This document shows positions 48,150 to 60,430 of a DNA stretch of 64,000 nucleotides, in pieces. The notes beneath the pieces are model-generated. The model ran no database searches and had not been told where the DNA came from. It saw only the letters and a list, made by a program, of their open reading frames with translations. The stretch covers positions 62,530,867 through 62,594,866 of the forward strand of contig OY776130.1 in NCBI GenBank assembly GCA_963675135.1, given 5' to 3'. The DNA is from Galeopsis tetrahit (Eukaryota > Streptophyta > Magnoliopsida > Lamiales > Lamiaceae). The translations under genes were made by a program, and so were the position numbers. Position 1 is the stretch's first letter, and each line of letters begins with the position of its first letter.

Positions 48150-51100
48150 TTAAGAAAAAATTATAAAACTTAAATTATTATTATAAATCCATACATTCCT
48201 AAAAACTTCATTAAACACTACCTTCTTTGTGATATTACAATCACAATTGTTTTCATGACATAATAAGATCTTCAAACCATGACGGTTTGTTATTCTAGAC
48301 ACAACGACATATAATCGACGATGACTAAATACATATTTTTTCAAAAAAAAAAAAAAAAACACCTACATTAAAAAACGATTGCCCCTAACTTTTATTAATA
48401 GTCATAACTAACATATGACACAATCAATGAAAATTTTTCTACGTTGAAACTTAAAAGGCAAAAAATGTAAGATCAAAAGTGTCAATGTATGTCGCGGTAT
48501 CAATATCAATTGTCCACTATTACTTACAGTTAGAATCTTAGCTTCAAGAACTTTATCACCCAACATGTTTATAACCAAACTACCCATAAAACAAAATATT
48601 ATATTATAAATTTATAAATAAAGCAAATGCAAAATTTTGTATGATAGAAAATAAAATATAAAAATAAAGAGAAAGATACTTAAAAAAAAAAAAAAGACAC
48701 AAATCTGGTTTCATTGCATAGACCGCTGGAGTGATCTATATTTATCAATAACATTACCGGTGTTCCAACTTTCAAATTCAATTCATGATCAGGTACACCA
48801 GAACACTTCAAACTATTCAAAAATTCAGGAGTATGGACATCAAAGTAATTATCAACATTCAAATTAGATCTGCAAGGATTGTCAGCGCTCAAATAAATAC
48901 GTGGTTCATTTTCATTTATTTGAATCATGTGATCACTTATTGACATAACAACATCTAACGTGGGTGCAAGAATAACTCTACTTCGTAAATAGTCCTGATC
49001 ATCCATCATATTCTTAAAATCGGGATAAATGCTATCAACAATTGTAGAAATCGGATCATCACTACCCTTTAGCAAAATATCCTCAGAAATTTGTACATCA
49101 CATTCGTACTCATTTTCTGATCCTATACTGCCATATCCAATAGATGTTATCCATTCAGAAAAAGAATTCAATTCATGTACAACTTCATCAGATCTTAGGG
49201 TTTGCAACCTCGTGTTCTTAGTAAGTTTCAGAAGAGTACAATCATTACACACAAATTAGATGAGTAGATAGTAGCGTGAACGATATCCTACCTCGTTCCT
49301 TTTGAAATAATAGGTAATATCTGACGAAAACACCTCCAAGGACAACATTCTTACCGTCAAAAGGCAGTTCAGATGACAATGAATTTGTGAGCTGCATAAT
49401 ATCATTCAAAGTCGTATCGAGAGCCTCAATAAAATATCTCTTCACCATTGGTGCTTCATCCCATATTATAAGAGCACATTTAATCAAAAGCCCAGTAAGA
49501 GGACTTCCTTGATAAATACTGCATGTAGAATCTTTAATAACATCAATTGGAATGAAAAATGTAGAATGGGTAGTATGTCCACCAGGAAGAAGAAGTGTAG
49601 CTATATCACTAAAGGCTACATTAATTACAATCTTGCTTTTAGATCTTAAACATGTTGATAGAGTCTTCCATATAATATTTTTTCCTGTTCTACCATATCC
49701 ATAAACAAAAAATACACCACACTTACCAGACGGAATGGTCCTAATTATTTTATCATACACACCACGTTGTTCGTCACTAAGTTTGCTAATTAAATTCCCA
49801 TACTCTAACTTAAAATCTGATATGTTGTATGGAAACTCATTCAAAATAAATCTATTTCTAGATGAAAAGTACGGATCATGGTTTACCATCGACATGCCTT
49901 CATGAAAATCTTGCAAAAACTTACCAAAGAGTCCGCAATATATTATCAATTTTCTATCAAACAACAACTCTTGAAAATCAATTGAAACATAGACTTAAAT
50001 TGATATATGTATTTGATATGATAAATAAACATAAAATAAATTATATTATAATTTTTCATATATAACATTTAAAGATTTAAACTTGTTTCAACAAAAAAAA
50101 ATAACATATTAAAATATTATGCATAAAAAAATAATTTAATATAAATATATGAATATTTTTTATTAATACAAATCATTATTATTTATTTAGTTATATAAAT
50201 TGATTTAAGTGTTATTGATGTAGATAATTAATAAATAATAAAATATATTTTATCTATTCCAAAATATATATAAAAATATACATATGAACTACGTATACAA
50301 ATCAAAACTTAATTTTATCTTTTATTAATTACTAGAGATGTTTATCGGGTTGGCCCTAACCCTATAGGGCCAGCCCTACAGGGCTACGGGCTAAACGGGT
50401 TAGGGCCTTAACCGGTTCACATTTAACGGGCCTACAATTGTTGGGACCTAACCCTAACCCTAGCGGGCCACGGGCTAAACGGGCCACTAACGGGCTACAA
50501 TAATTTTTTTTCCTTTTAAAATTAAAGGTCTCAATTGGCACGTTCAACAAGCAAATAAAATAGAAAAATACATAATTAGTTAATGATCATATCATAATCT
50601 AATAAAAAATAGTAATAATGACTAATGGATGGTAATGGGCTTCGTAATGCTTATAGTTATGATTATTGGTCAAATGACCCAAAATTTGTTTTAGGTTATT
50701 TATTTAAAAAAAAAAAAAAAAGGTAACAACTCGGGCTAGCGGGTTGGCCCTGTAGCCCTGCGGGCTGGCCCGGTTTAGCCCACGGGCTATCCGGTCCGGG
50801 TCAAAAAAGCCCGGTTTTAAACGGGCCTATAATTCATGAACCCTAACCCTGTATTTTTCAGGGTTAAACGGGCAAGCCCGGTTAGCCCGGCCCGGATAAA
50901 CATCTCTATTAATTACTACATTTTTTTAGATAATATATATAAAATAAGTACAAAAATTATCTAATTTTTTTTATTCTAAAAATCAAAATTATAAAAAATA
51001 AATAAAAAATCTCAACTTCAATTAAATGTGCAATCATAAAAAATTTGTTGTATCCCTATTTTTTTAAGGTTAATATTAAATTATGTGAAATAATTTAATC

Positions 51101-52800
51101 GATCAAAGTTCTCAATAAATCACAAATAATTTAAAGTAATTAATTGACCAACTGACTTAAAATGACTTGCATATTAGTGAAGTAGAATAATTATAATGGA
51201 ATTAAATTACAAAGAAAATAATTAAACATACCTTAAAAAAATGCATAATTCTTCCTCTATTATAAATAATATCATCAGACATGTATCTACAACACTTTTG
51301 TCAAATTTCATAAGGTCGACCCAACAAACATGATGTTAGCAGCGTAACAAATAAAAATCTCATCGAAAATGCTGAAGCTGAACGACTGACTTCCTCCATA
51401 CCTTCAACATACTCTCTATCATCATCCAACAAATCTCTAACAAAGCAAGCTTCTCGAAATGTTGGATGAATTACTCCATTGAATTTCTTCAAATCATCAC
51501 AAGATGTAGGTCCACGAACTACATTCAAGACTATCCTCAAGTAATGTGACTCACCAGAACCAGGAAAAACGTAACAAATACATCTAATTGAAAAACATTT
51601 ATTCCTTTCAACTTACTCTCTAGTTTTCGGCTTTCATACGAAGAATTGTGGTATTTCAGCATAAGTCAAATTTTTTACTTTAGAAGAATTCTTGTTGAGT
51701 TCAAACCAAGCTAAGAATATATTTTATTTTACCCATGGTCTTTCTAAGATAGATTTTAAACATGCACGATCACCAAATAAAACAATCTGCTTATCAAGAA
51801 GATCGATGAAATCCCAAATCTTCAACTGAAGGATTTCTGTAATTAATCTCAAACCAATAAATTCTCCAAGCAGCATCATATGGAGAAATGTACCTACAAT
51901 CATGTAACACGATCATGTCCTTTAATTTGTTGACATACTTGAATATGTATTTTATGGATATTGATTGATTACACCATTCAACATTGACGTGTGCACCATA
52001 TATACTTCAAAAGAAGATAACGATTAGGAACAACGTGTTTGTTATAAAAAATAGAACCCTTCTTGTTCAAAATCATTCCATCATCCATTCACATATAAAT
52101 AGGATAACCATCTTCATCAATAGAAGACTCTGAAACAAATCTTTTAGAAAAACATTGTGTATATGAACCTTCATCGGTCATATAAGGAGAACGTGGATTT
52201 ACAGCACCACAAGGATCATTTATCATAAGATAAAGAATAATTAGTTATAATAAAAATCATATGTAGCAAACTCAAATATATACAAACCTCATTGTGATTT
52301 TCAAGAAACGTCAATATATGTGCATGGGGAAGACTGCGCTTTTGAAATTCAATAGTATAAAGAACTGCACATAAAATTGAAAAAAAAAATATATAAAATG
52401 TAGTGAATAGATAATTTAAAAAATAAAATTATTATTTTAAACCAAAAAATAAATAAATTTAAATACCTTCTTTGACATTCCCAAATATTTTTTTCTTTTA
52501 AATATCATTTAATAATCCGTCAAATTTAATCTTAAATATTCGACATATTATATTTGGGCGGTCTTCAGGATTAAGTCCATTCTATTTTAAAAAACGTACA
52601 ATCTCAGACCATTTTTTATTATACGTGAAGATTAGAAATAATTGAGGATAATCGACCCATCTACAAATTGTCATTGCTTCTAGATAATTTTGGTCCATGT
52701 AGCGTGCACCTCCGGTGAATGAAGATGTGGCAAAACAACTCACTTTTTAGCCAAAAAATGCATCTTTCATACCATTATTCATTTACGACGAAGCTCTGAT
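48150..52800 (-). pseudogene. RepHel replicase/helicase pseudogene of the Helitron
   Basis: Rolling-circle replication initiator plus helicase of Helitrons. Recognisable pieces on the minus strand: Rep zone with HAHIL (HUH metal site) near 52,340-52,300, then FKYVNK (position of the catalytic-tyrosine motif) near 51,950-51,930; MRIVLNVVRGPTSCDDLKKF at 51,540; SDEQRGVYDKI and Walker A GYGRTGKN (the Lys is kept, final Thr changed to Asn) at ~49,790-49,675; Walker B IIWDEAPM at ~49,470; HELNLKVGTPVMLL near 48,780-48,740; VFSHRRLYVVVSRITNRHGL near 48,330-48,270. Stops, frameshifts and the inserted hAT (50,333-50,908) break the frame. Normal RepHel proteins are well over 1000 aa; nothing close to full length can be made here. 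Confidence 0.85.
50333..50908. mobile_element. Non-autonomous hAT-type element, 576 bp, inside the Helitron
   Basis: Left TAGAGATGTTTATCGGGTTG, right complement TAGAGATGTTTATCCGGGCC. Exact 8-bp duplications TTAATTAC at 50,325-50,332 and 50,909-50,916. The GC-rich flank regions are built on GGGCC, CCCGTTT and GGGCTA repeats. Confidence 0.92.
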
Positions 52801-53000
52801 TGACGTGTCCTTATGTATTTAAGTCTAACGGCGTCAACAATAAATTGTTGAGTGAGCCTTTTTTAAGATAAAATCGTAGAAGGTTCACCATTCCTACGTT
52901 GAAGTCGAAATGCAAAGTATTCTCTAAAACTAAATTATGCGTTCCAGATGTATGCAGCAAACGAAATATCGTCGTTATACCCATTCTCACCATATGAGAA

Positions 53001-55596
53001 AAGGAGTGAATATTACAAACCAAGGTTATACACAGATTTTAATAGTAAGAACAAACATATAATAAAACTAACCATTTTTTAAATTAGTTCAACAAAATTA
53101 GATGGTACCTAATAATAAACAAAAAAAATGAGATGTTGGTATATCATTAAATCATCATGATTGCATTAACAATTCTCTAACTACAAATAAAAATATGAAT
53201 ACATTTCATGAAAAAAATGTATTCAATATATAATGTTTAATCCAAAGACTATTTAAACAAAAAATAAAATAAAAAATAGGTGAAAAAAAAACATAAACCT
53301 AAAATTTGAAATCGGAAAACATGGCTATCTAGAATCGATTATTTTTAAAAAAATATGATTTTATTGTAATATCCTCGTTAAATAAAATATGGAGTTTAAT
53401 ATTCAGTTAGAGGTATTTTCGACCTTTTACCATATCCAAAATTTAAATGTGTAGTGCCACCCATTTGGAATATATACTCCACCCATTTTCGACTTTTTAA
53501 GGAAAAATGTAATGAGTGGAGTGTTGAAGGGTAATTTTGTAAAGTTAAATTAATAAGTAAAGAGAGTGGTTGAAATGAGTGTAAAAGTAATAACATTTTA
53601 TGTAAATATGTAAATATTGTGAGGATGAAGTTTATAAAATAATTTTCTTTTTAGTGGTGTGAAAATAATTGTGGGACAAACGAATAAGGAAAGTGCATGT
53701 GCAAACAGTCGTAGAACGGGGGGAAGTATATTTTAAGGACATTTTAATTAGTATTGACTATAAGATAGAGAAATTAATTTGAACACATACACGTGATTTA
53801 TAATATGAAATAAAAACTTTCAATAACTTTAAAATGTCTAGTTTATACAAAATTAAATTCCTAAAAAACATTATTTAAAAGACAAAGTAAATAAATTAAT
53901 CATTTAAGACAATAATTAAGTAAAAACTAATTCTTTAACATGAAACCTTAAAAATTTAACATTTAACTATGTCAACGAATATACTATTGGTCAAATTAAG
54001 TTACCATGATAGATAACAATTTAAATTAATTCTTCATGGATTTTTTTTAATTATATTATAGGGTTAATTTTAAATAAATATACCATATTTAATCACGACT
54101 TTCAACTATTATTATAAAAAATTCCAACTATTCACCGTGTTGCAATTTGATATACATTTTTATTTTTCAGTCAGCAATCGATGATGTGGGTTGTTGGAGC
54201 TCGCCACATGAGATTACTATCACTCATAAAATTAAGAGATAAAATAAAGAATATCAACCAATGAACAATATAAAGATCACGCTAGCATTTGTAAAAAAAA
54301 AAACAATTATTTACCTTTATTTAAATCAACAATTAAAGAATTAATTGCAACTCAAACCCTCATTGAACAACATTGAAATGAAGTTATGAATTATATTCTC
54401 GTAAAAAAAAAAAGACGAAATTTTAAAAAATTGGCAAAGAACGAAGAATTTAGAACCAAGATTAATATAGACGTTTAGAGCGACTCTATAGGTATCCACA
54501 AACGTCTATAACCCAAAGCAACGCTGAAATATAAACCTATATCTAAGAAAAAATCAAACCTTATGAGTACTCCTATATTTTTATTTAACTATATTTGTTT
54601 ATACTAAAAAAATACTCTCCAAATCAAATTTATAACAAATCACATTTTCAACTTCAATTAAAATTTGCAATCATAAAAATAAATTGTATCCCTAAAAAAA
54701 TGATTTTTTAAAAAGTAATAGTATAAAATTATGTAAAATAATCTAATAAATAAAAGTTACCTATATATATATATATAATCAAGAATTATTAAGAAATAAT
54801 TTTAGTACTTTTTCAAGATCATCTTACATAATTTGTTCGTGTAAAGTTCAAAAGTACCATTATATTTATAATACAAACATTAAAAGTACAACAATTCACT
54901 TTATAATATTTGTGGACAACCTTTTGCTATCACACCAGTCCATCGAAATGAGAAGTCGAAAGGAAAGACAAAACATTGTTTCTATTACAAATTTACAATA
55001 AAGTTTTGATATTGCAATACGATTAGAATATTAAAAAAACTCAAATTTCCAACTTTGTATAAGAATATTACAATAAAAAGGGTTAAAAAAAAGAATATTA
55101 AAATAAATGAAATAATGTATTTCACAAAGTTACAAGTTTTAGTGCATAAAAAAAAATTCAAACTTGGACCACCACGATTTTCAGGTACATCTATTGCAGG
55201 AGATGAAGATTTAATGTCCAAATGATGATTGTAAAATAAAATACAAACAAACTCATAAATTGATTCCTTATAAAATTGATGGCATAGAAGATCGATCCTA
55301 CCAGTTGCTTTTTCTAGAATTTGAGCTAGCAACCAATCTTAAAAAACATATCAGTGGAAATAAAATAGTGAAACGGTACTTCAGAAGGGCCTAACGAATT
55401 TATGAAACGGTACATAGCAAATCTGCAGCTTCAAATTTTCATCTTACTTGTTGTGGACTATTACTGAAAAAGTAATATAAACATACTTTCAACTTTACTA
55501 ATGCCTAGAAATAGAATGAAATTGATAATGATAAATAATCAAACAAATGTGTGTCAATTCTAGCTAATACAAAACAACCAATCAAACATTACTAAA
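53001..55596. other. AT-rich intergenic DNA, MITE remnants
   Basis: No supported gene. At ~53,480-53,730 a Stowaway-like remnant (GTTGAAGGGTAATTTTGTAAA ... CGTAGAACGGGGGGAAG) is related to the 13.5-15.0 kb element. At ~54,065-54,170 TTAATTTTAAATAAATATACC, followed by TTCAACTATT repeats, resembles a Mutator-like end without a partner. A minus-strand 115-codon frame at 54,985-55,332 is low-complexity and unsupported. Confidence 0.4.
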
Positions 55597-56368
55597 TATG
55601 TACTTAAAGTCTTAAATATAATATATCATCCCGAATTCATCTTTACGATCTAAAAAAAAAAATCATCTACATTAGATAATCATTGCCCATGACTTTTATT
55701 AATAGACATATCATATGAGTCATATGACACAATCAATGAAAATAGTATACATTGAAACTTGAAAAACGGTCTAAAATTATAAGGAGTTGATATAAGTCTA
55801 GATATCAATGTTAATTGTCCAACACTACTTCTAGTTATAACCTTAACTTCAAGAACCTCATTACTCAACCCGATTATAACCAACCTACACATAGAACAAA
55901 ATATTATATTATGAATTTAATTTATAGATAAAATAAATGCAAAATTTTAAGCGCTAGGAAAAAAATTAAAAAAAATATGACACAAATTTGGTTTCATTGC
56001 ACAAGCCCCTTGAATGATATATATTTCTCAATAATATCACAAGTGTTCCAACTTTCAAATTCAGTTCATGATTAGGTACACACGAATACTTCAAACTATT
56101 CAAAATTCAGGAGTATAGACATTAGATAAAATATCAACATTCGAATCAGATTTGCAAGGACTGTCAGAGCTCAAATAAGTATGGGACTCGTTTTCATTTA
56201 AATGAATCATGTTCAAATTTATTGACCATACAATATGTAATATAGGTGTAAGAATTGCTCTACTTTGTAAATAATCATGATCACCCAAACCAAATGTAAA
56301 TCGCTTTGCATATATATCATTATATATATGTACTTAAAGTCTTAAATATAATATATCATCCCGAATTC
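55597..56368. repeat. Exact 42-bp direct repeats around a Helitron fragment
   Basis: TATGTACTTAAAGTCTTAAA and the following 22 bases, ending ATCCCGAATTC, occur identically at 55,597-55,638 and 56,327-56,368. They bracket a second Helitron helicase fragment of ~690 bp. Confidence 0.95.
55660..56290 (-). pseudogene. Second Helitron helicase fragment
   Basis: Matches the minus-strand sequence of the first Helitron at ~48,370-49,010 along its length, covering the part of the PIF1-type helicase with YLQSRAILTP and the NENE...YLS phrase (56,288-56,100), then the region before the C-terminal motif. Stops and indels differ between the two copies. No terminal Helitron structure is visible here, so it is a fragment. 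Confidence 0.8.
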
Positions 56369-56499
56369 CCGACTCATTTACAGACTTTTCACAAAAAGAT
56401 TAACATGTACGCTTGTAAAAGATTATAAACATAGAGATGTTTTATTTTTGTTCGGATTTTAAAAGATGTAGTATTTGGTATTTTGGAGCCACTCATACT

Positions 56500-57187
56500 T
56501 ATTGTGGGCACAAGATCGAAAAAATTGAATTTCCAAACCGAACTAATGATTTCGGTTTATTTGGTTCGATTTATTCGGTTGTTCGGTTCGGTTGAAATAT
56601 TTTTTTTAAATTTCATTTTTTCGGTTCAGTTCGTTTTATATTTTACAAAATCGAATAAAAATCGCACTAAATTTCTTTATTTAAATTAAAAAAACTTATT
56701 TAATTAATAAATTGTATGGAACAATACATTGACAAAAATAAACTCTACTTGAAGTATGCTACTTTATTAATTTTCAATCTCAATTTCAATTCGACATTTG
56801 TAGTCTTCTTGCCCCACTAAAAAAATAATTATATCCCTTGAAAATAGATTTCATTGTGGAAAATGCAACAAAATCATTAATTTTTTGTGTGAGATTTGTA
56901 TGGTTTATAATTTTAAACTTTGAGAAACTTGTAATTTATGATTGTGAACTATTGAACTTATAATTTGAATTTAATTTTTAATGTAAAAAAATCTTGAAAA
57001 ACGTTTAATTGTTAAAAAAAAAAAATTATGCAAGAATTACGTTTAAACTGAACCGAACCATCCGAACATTTATTCGATTCTAACAAAATTCGGTTCGATT
57101 TCTATTTCATTTTTTAAATTTTCACTTATTTCGGTTCAGTTGAAAAAAGCTCAAAATCGAACCGAACCATCCAAATGCCCACCCCTA
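56500..57187. mobile_element. Non-autonomous hAT-type element, 688 bp
   Basis: The right end, as complement, is TAGGGGTGGGCATTTGGATG; the left end is TATTGTGGGCACAAGATCG. Exact 8-bp duplications CTCATACT at 56,492-56,499 and 57,188-57,195. Subterminal CGGTTCGGTT repeats near both ends are typical for this hAT group. Confidence 0.9.
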
Positions 57188-57287
57188 CTCATACTTGGAA
57201 TGGATAGAATTTGTAAATTACGTGAATCATTATTAAAAAATATACTATATAACAAATATTTTACACCGAGTTTAATAAAAAAAAATA

Positions 57288-57439
57288 CTCTCTCTGTCGC
57301 GGTTAAAGCAGCCTATGAGCTTTGAGTACATAGATTAAAAAATATGATAGAATAAGTAGAGATGTATTAGGGGTGATATGATTGAGAGAGAAATGTGAGA
57401 AAAATAAAAGTTAGATAACTTTCATTGGAATGGAGGGGG
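57288..57439. mobile_element. Stowaway-like MITE, ~152 bp
   Basis: Left CTCTCTCTGTCGCGG after TA; right AATGGAGGGGG. Interior matches the copy at 708-870. The right TA is not preserved. Confidence 0.6.
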
Positions 57440-58455
57440 TTTTAACATTCAGAATAATTCATTCGATATGATTTAAAGAATATAATTTATTTTAAATAAT
57501 TTATAAAAGTAGAAAATATGTGAATGAAGAAAGGGAATATTTCAAGAAATTATTATACATTAAAAAAGTAAATCATTAAAAAATAACCATGTGTCTTGAG
57601 AAAGAAGAACGCTAAAAAAAAGAAAAAAAATGATACACGTTTTTTAGCAAGCAAATAGTTAAAAGATTTTGCATACGACAAAACCATGTATATCTTTCTA
57701 ATGCAATTTTGTAGGCAGTTCTTTATATGTCAAGTAAATAAATTATATTCATAGGAAAAAAAATTATGCTCGAACACAACAAAATAATTATAAGAGGAAA
57801 AAAAAAAGCAAGCAAAGAAATATTAGATTAGTTAATCACTGAAAAAAATATATTCATCCAGTAAATTGAACAGACAGATAAAAATAAGATGAATAATATA
57901 TAGCAGTATACATAAAAAAAGTTCATGAATTAGGGATGACAATATTGACCCGTCCCGTAGGTACCCTCCCCAAGAGATTAGGGCCAGGTCAGATCGGTCC
58001 CATATTGAGAACGGATCGGACCTGTCACGTATATAAACATGTCGGGTTTGAGTCACATGTTAGACCCGCATTGCATTGATAATATTTATATTTAATATTA
58101 ATTTTAAAAAATTTGAACGTTAAAAAATATTGATGTAGTATTTCTTTACTCAATTGTGACTTAGATATTGGATTAAATATGATTGAATATTGATTCAAAT
58201 TATTGTTGTTTGTTTCAATGATCATATGCATGAGAAATAATACTTTCAACTGTGAGATAAGTTTAAAAAATTCAACATGAAATATAAAAATGGTCGGGGA
58301 GGGTCTATCTCGTCCGTATGGGATGATTATTCAGGATATGTGCAGGGCACATGGTAGGTTTGGGTAATCAACTACCCGACCCGACATGACCTGCCTCATT
58401 GTTGTAATGGAGATATATTCATATATGGTCATATAACTTTGAGTGAATCCACAAA
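57440..58455. other. Intergenic DNA with a hAT-like motif
   Basis: No supported gene. TAGGGATGACAATATTGACC at ~57,934 resembles a hAT left end (also GGAATGACAATATTGACACG at ~20,526), with GGGTCGGGTAG-like sequence near 58,380. No terminal pair or target duplication was found. Confidence 0.35.
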
Positions 58456-58576
58456 AGGTCCTGTAACTCTTAATTTGATCAATTTTAGTCTTTTTAGTCT
58501 CAATTTTGCTCTTTGAGGTCCTGTAACTTTTAATTTTATCAATTTTAATCTTTTTAGTCTCAATTTTACTCCTTTT
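58456..58576. repeat. 60-bp tandem duplication
   Basis: AGGTCCTGTAACTCTTAATT and the next 40 bases are repeated with period 60 (58,456 and 58,516), with a few substitutions. Probably the subterminal region of a decayed Mutator-like element. Confidence 0.8.
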
Positions 58577-58685
58577 GGTCATGATCCTATAGGCATCTAC
58601 AAATAAGAAAATAAACTATTAATAGTGTAAGAAAATATTATATAATAATTAAATAATATTAAAAATAGAATACTAAAAATATTAC

Positions 58686-59203
58686 CACAATAGAAAAGTC
58701 CTTCATCAATTAATATAGGATTAAGTCTTTCCTTCATCATTCTAGTAGTATGGTCAAATATTTTGATCTCAAAAAGTTTTCTAGATTTATATGTAAAATG
58801 TAATAGATTACTGAGATTGGCATGGTACCAAATGTTTCCAACTTTTGTTGCGGTTAAATCTACAATGTGTTGGATGGATCGATTAAATCAATATAAACGT
58901 TATCATTTTCGAGATTCAACTAATTAGCAAGTTGATTCGGAAACCCCTAAAACATTAATTAATAAATTGATTAAACATCCTGACTTTAATAACTAAATAT
59001 TTAAATTTAATATATATATCTATACTAATATAATTCACCAAGTCAATGTGTTTTCCTAATATATTAAAATACAAAACTCACCATCCAATCTCTGTAACTC
59101 TTATGATTCGGTGGTGCGTATTTTAAGAAGAACTTAAAATTATCTTTGGGATATTCGTTAACGATATGACGATCGATATCAACTTGTTTCATAAATAGAG
59201 TAT
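58686..59203 (-). pseudogene. Partial B3-domain-like (REM-type) gene, broken
   Basis: Two exon-like blocks on the minus strand: 59,203-59,082 (acceptor CATGTAG, donor GTGAGT) and 58,946-58,686 (acceptor TTTTAG, donor GTAATA). They read KDNFKFFLKYAPPNHKSYRD, then GFPNQLAN, LNLENDNVYIDLIDPSNTL, DLTATKVGNIWYHANLSNLL and KLFEIKIFDHTTRMM. This order (FFK.FLP-like, FP, V.L.DP, IWFHDGW-like, F.V.IFD) resembles plant B3 DNA-binding domains of the REM group. An in-frame TAG follows NQLAN and a frameshift with a stop follows SNTL, so the gene is inactivated. The family call is from pattern memory and moderately sure. Confidence 0.5.
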
Positions 59204-59279
59204 CTACATGTGTAAAAAAACATTATAAATGATATAAAGTTATTAAATAAATGAATTAAAAATAAATTAATACATTTCA

Positions 59280-60430
59280 ATGTTGGAGGATTCATACATT
59301 TCCTCGATAAAATTACTCATTAATTATTTTGAAAATACAGAGTATTAAATTTTAAATACACACATTAAAATTATTGTTTTTTAAAATGCAAACGAATTAA
59401 TTAGGACAATTTTGTGCCATAATTACCGCTAATCTTAATACTGTATCAATTAATTACCAAAGTTACGTTATTGTTAGTTTATATTGAGATTTACAAAATA
59501 ATTAGACAATAAAAAAAATCATTTGAATTTACAAAATTAAGGAAATCATAAATTTAGGATTGAAATTTAATGGTTAAATATATTCTCCTACCATGAAAAT
59601 TTTGAATTATGATATTAATATAATTTATTAAGAAGAAAAAATTGAAGTTGGTTATGAAATTTTTTTAATTAAGAAGGCCATAAATTTAGGGTTAAATTGA
59701 TCGTGGGTCACAAGGCAATTGCTTATACATGAAAGTATGAAACATTGACATCATAATTAGTTGACAAAAATCTGATAATTAGGTATATTGTGCTACAAAT
59801 TTTGTGTAAAATAAAATAAACTAATAATATAAATATCTCTAAATATCTTTGTAATAATCAATATTAGTCAATATTTCTGTGATGGAATTACTCCTTAATT
59901 GTTTCGATAATATTAAATTCTGAATACACACATTAAAATTATTATCTTTTAAAATGAAAACGAAATCATTAGGTAAATTTTATCCTATAATTATCGTCAA
60001 TTTTAATATCAATTAATAACAAAAGTTATTGTTAGTTTATTCAGATTTACAAATTAATTAGACAATAAAAAAAAATCATTTAATTTTACAAAATTAAGAT
60101 AACCATAAATTTAGAATTTAAATTCAATGGTTTAATATATTCTTCTACAATGAAAATTTTGAATTAATATATTAATATAATTTATTAAGAAGAAAAAATT
60201 GAAATTGATCATTAAAAAAATCTTAAATTAAACCATAAATTTAGCCAATTGATTATACGTAAATCTTTCAAATCATAATTAGTTGGCAAAATTTAATATT
60301 TAGGAAAAATTGTGCTACAAATTTTGTGATATAAACAAATTAATTAATATAATATAAATATCTTTGTCGACCTTAAATATACTATTATAGAATTACTCCT
60401 TAATTGTCGACCTTAAATTAAGGAAACCAT
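59280..60430. repeat. Tandem duplication, unit ~568 bp, plus a partial third unit
   Basis: AATACACACATTAAAATTAT at 59,355 recurs at 59,923; TAATTAGACAATAAAAAAAA, GAAAATTTTGAATTA and TTATTAAGAAGAAAAAATTG follow in the same order in both. A short third piece begins near 60,360. Diverged, non-coding. Confidence 0.8.

Larger units (their letters stand above)
47672..53000 (-). mobile_element. Decayed autonomous-type Helitron (RepHel), minus strand
   Basis: 3' terminus: on the minus strand the element ends ...CCATACTAG followed by T, preceded by a 6-bp stem hairpin (47,684-47,699, CCGTGC/GCATGG, loop TGAC) 12 nt from the end, the canonical Helitron signature. Inside, the minus strand encodes in order a broken Rep region (~52,760-52,290, with HAHILTFLENHNE as the HUH motif), a Helitron helicase N-terminal part (~51,540-51,300), a PIF1-type helicase (49,967-48,700) and the C-terminal helicase motif (48,340-48,170). 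A hAT element sits in the middle. The 5' terminus was not found; the right boundary is approximate. Confidence 0.85.

Noticed and set aside
50428..50465. CCTAACCCTAACCCTA, looks like interstitial telomere repeat
   Set aside because: Plant telomeres are CCCTAAA repeats; this run belongs to the GGGCC/CCCTAACC subterminal repeats of a well-bounded hAT element.
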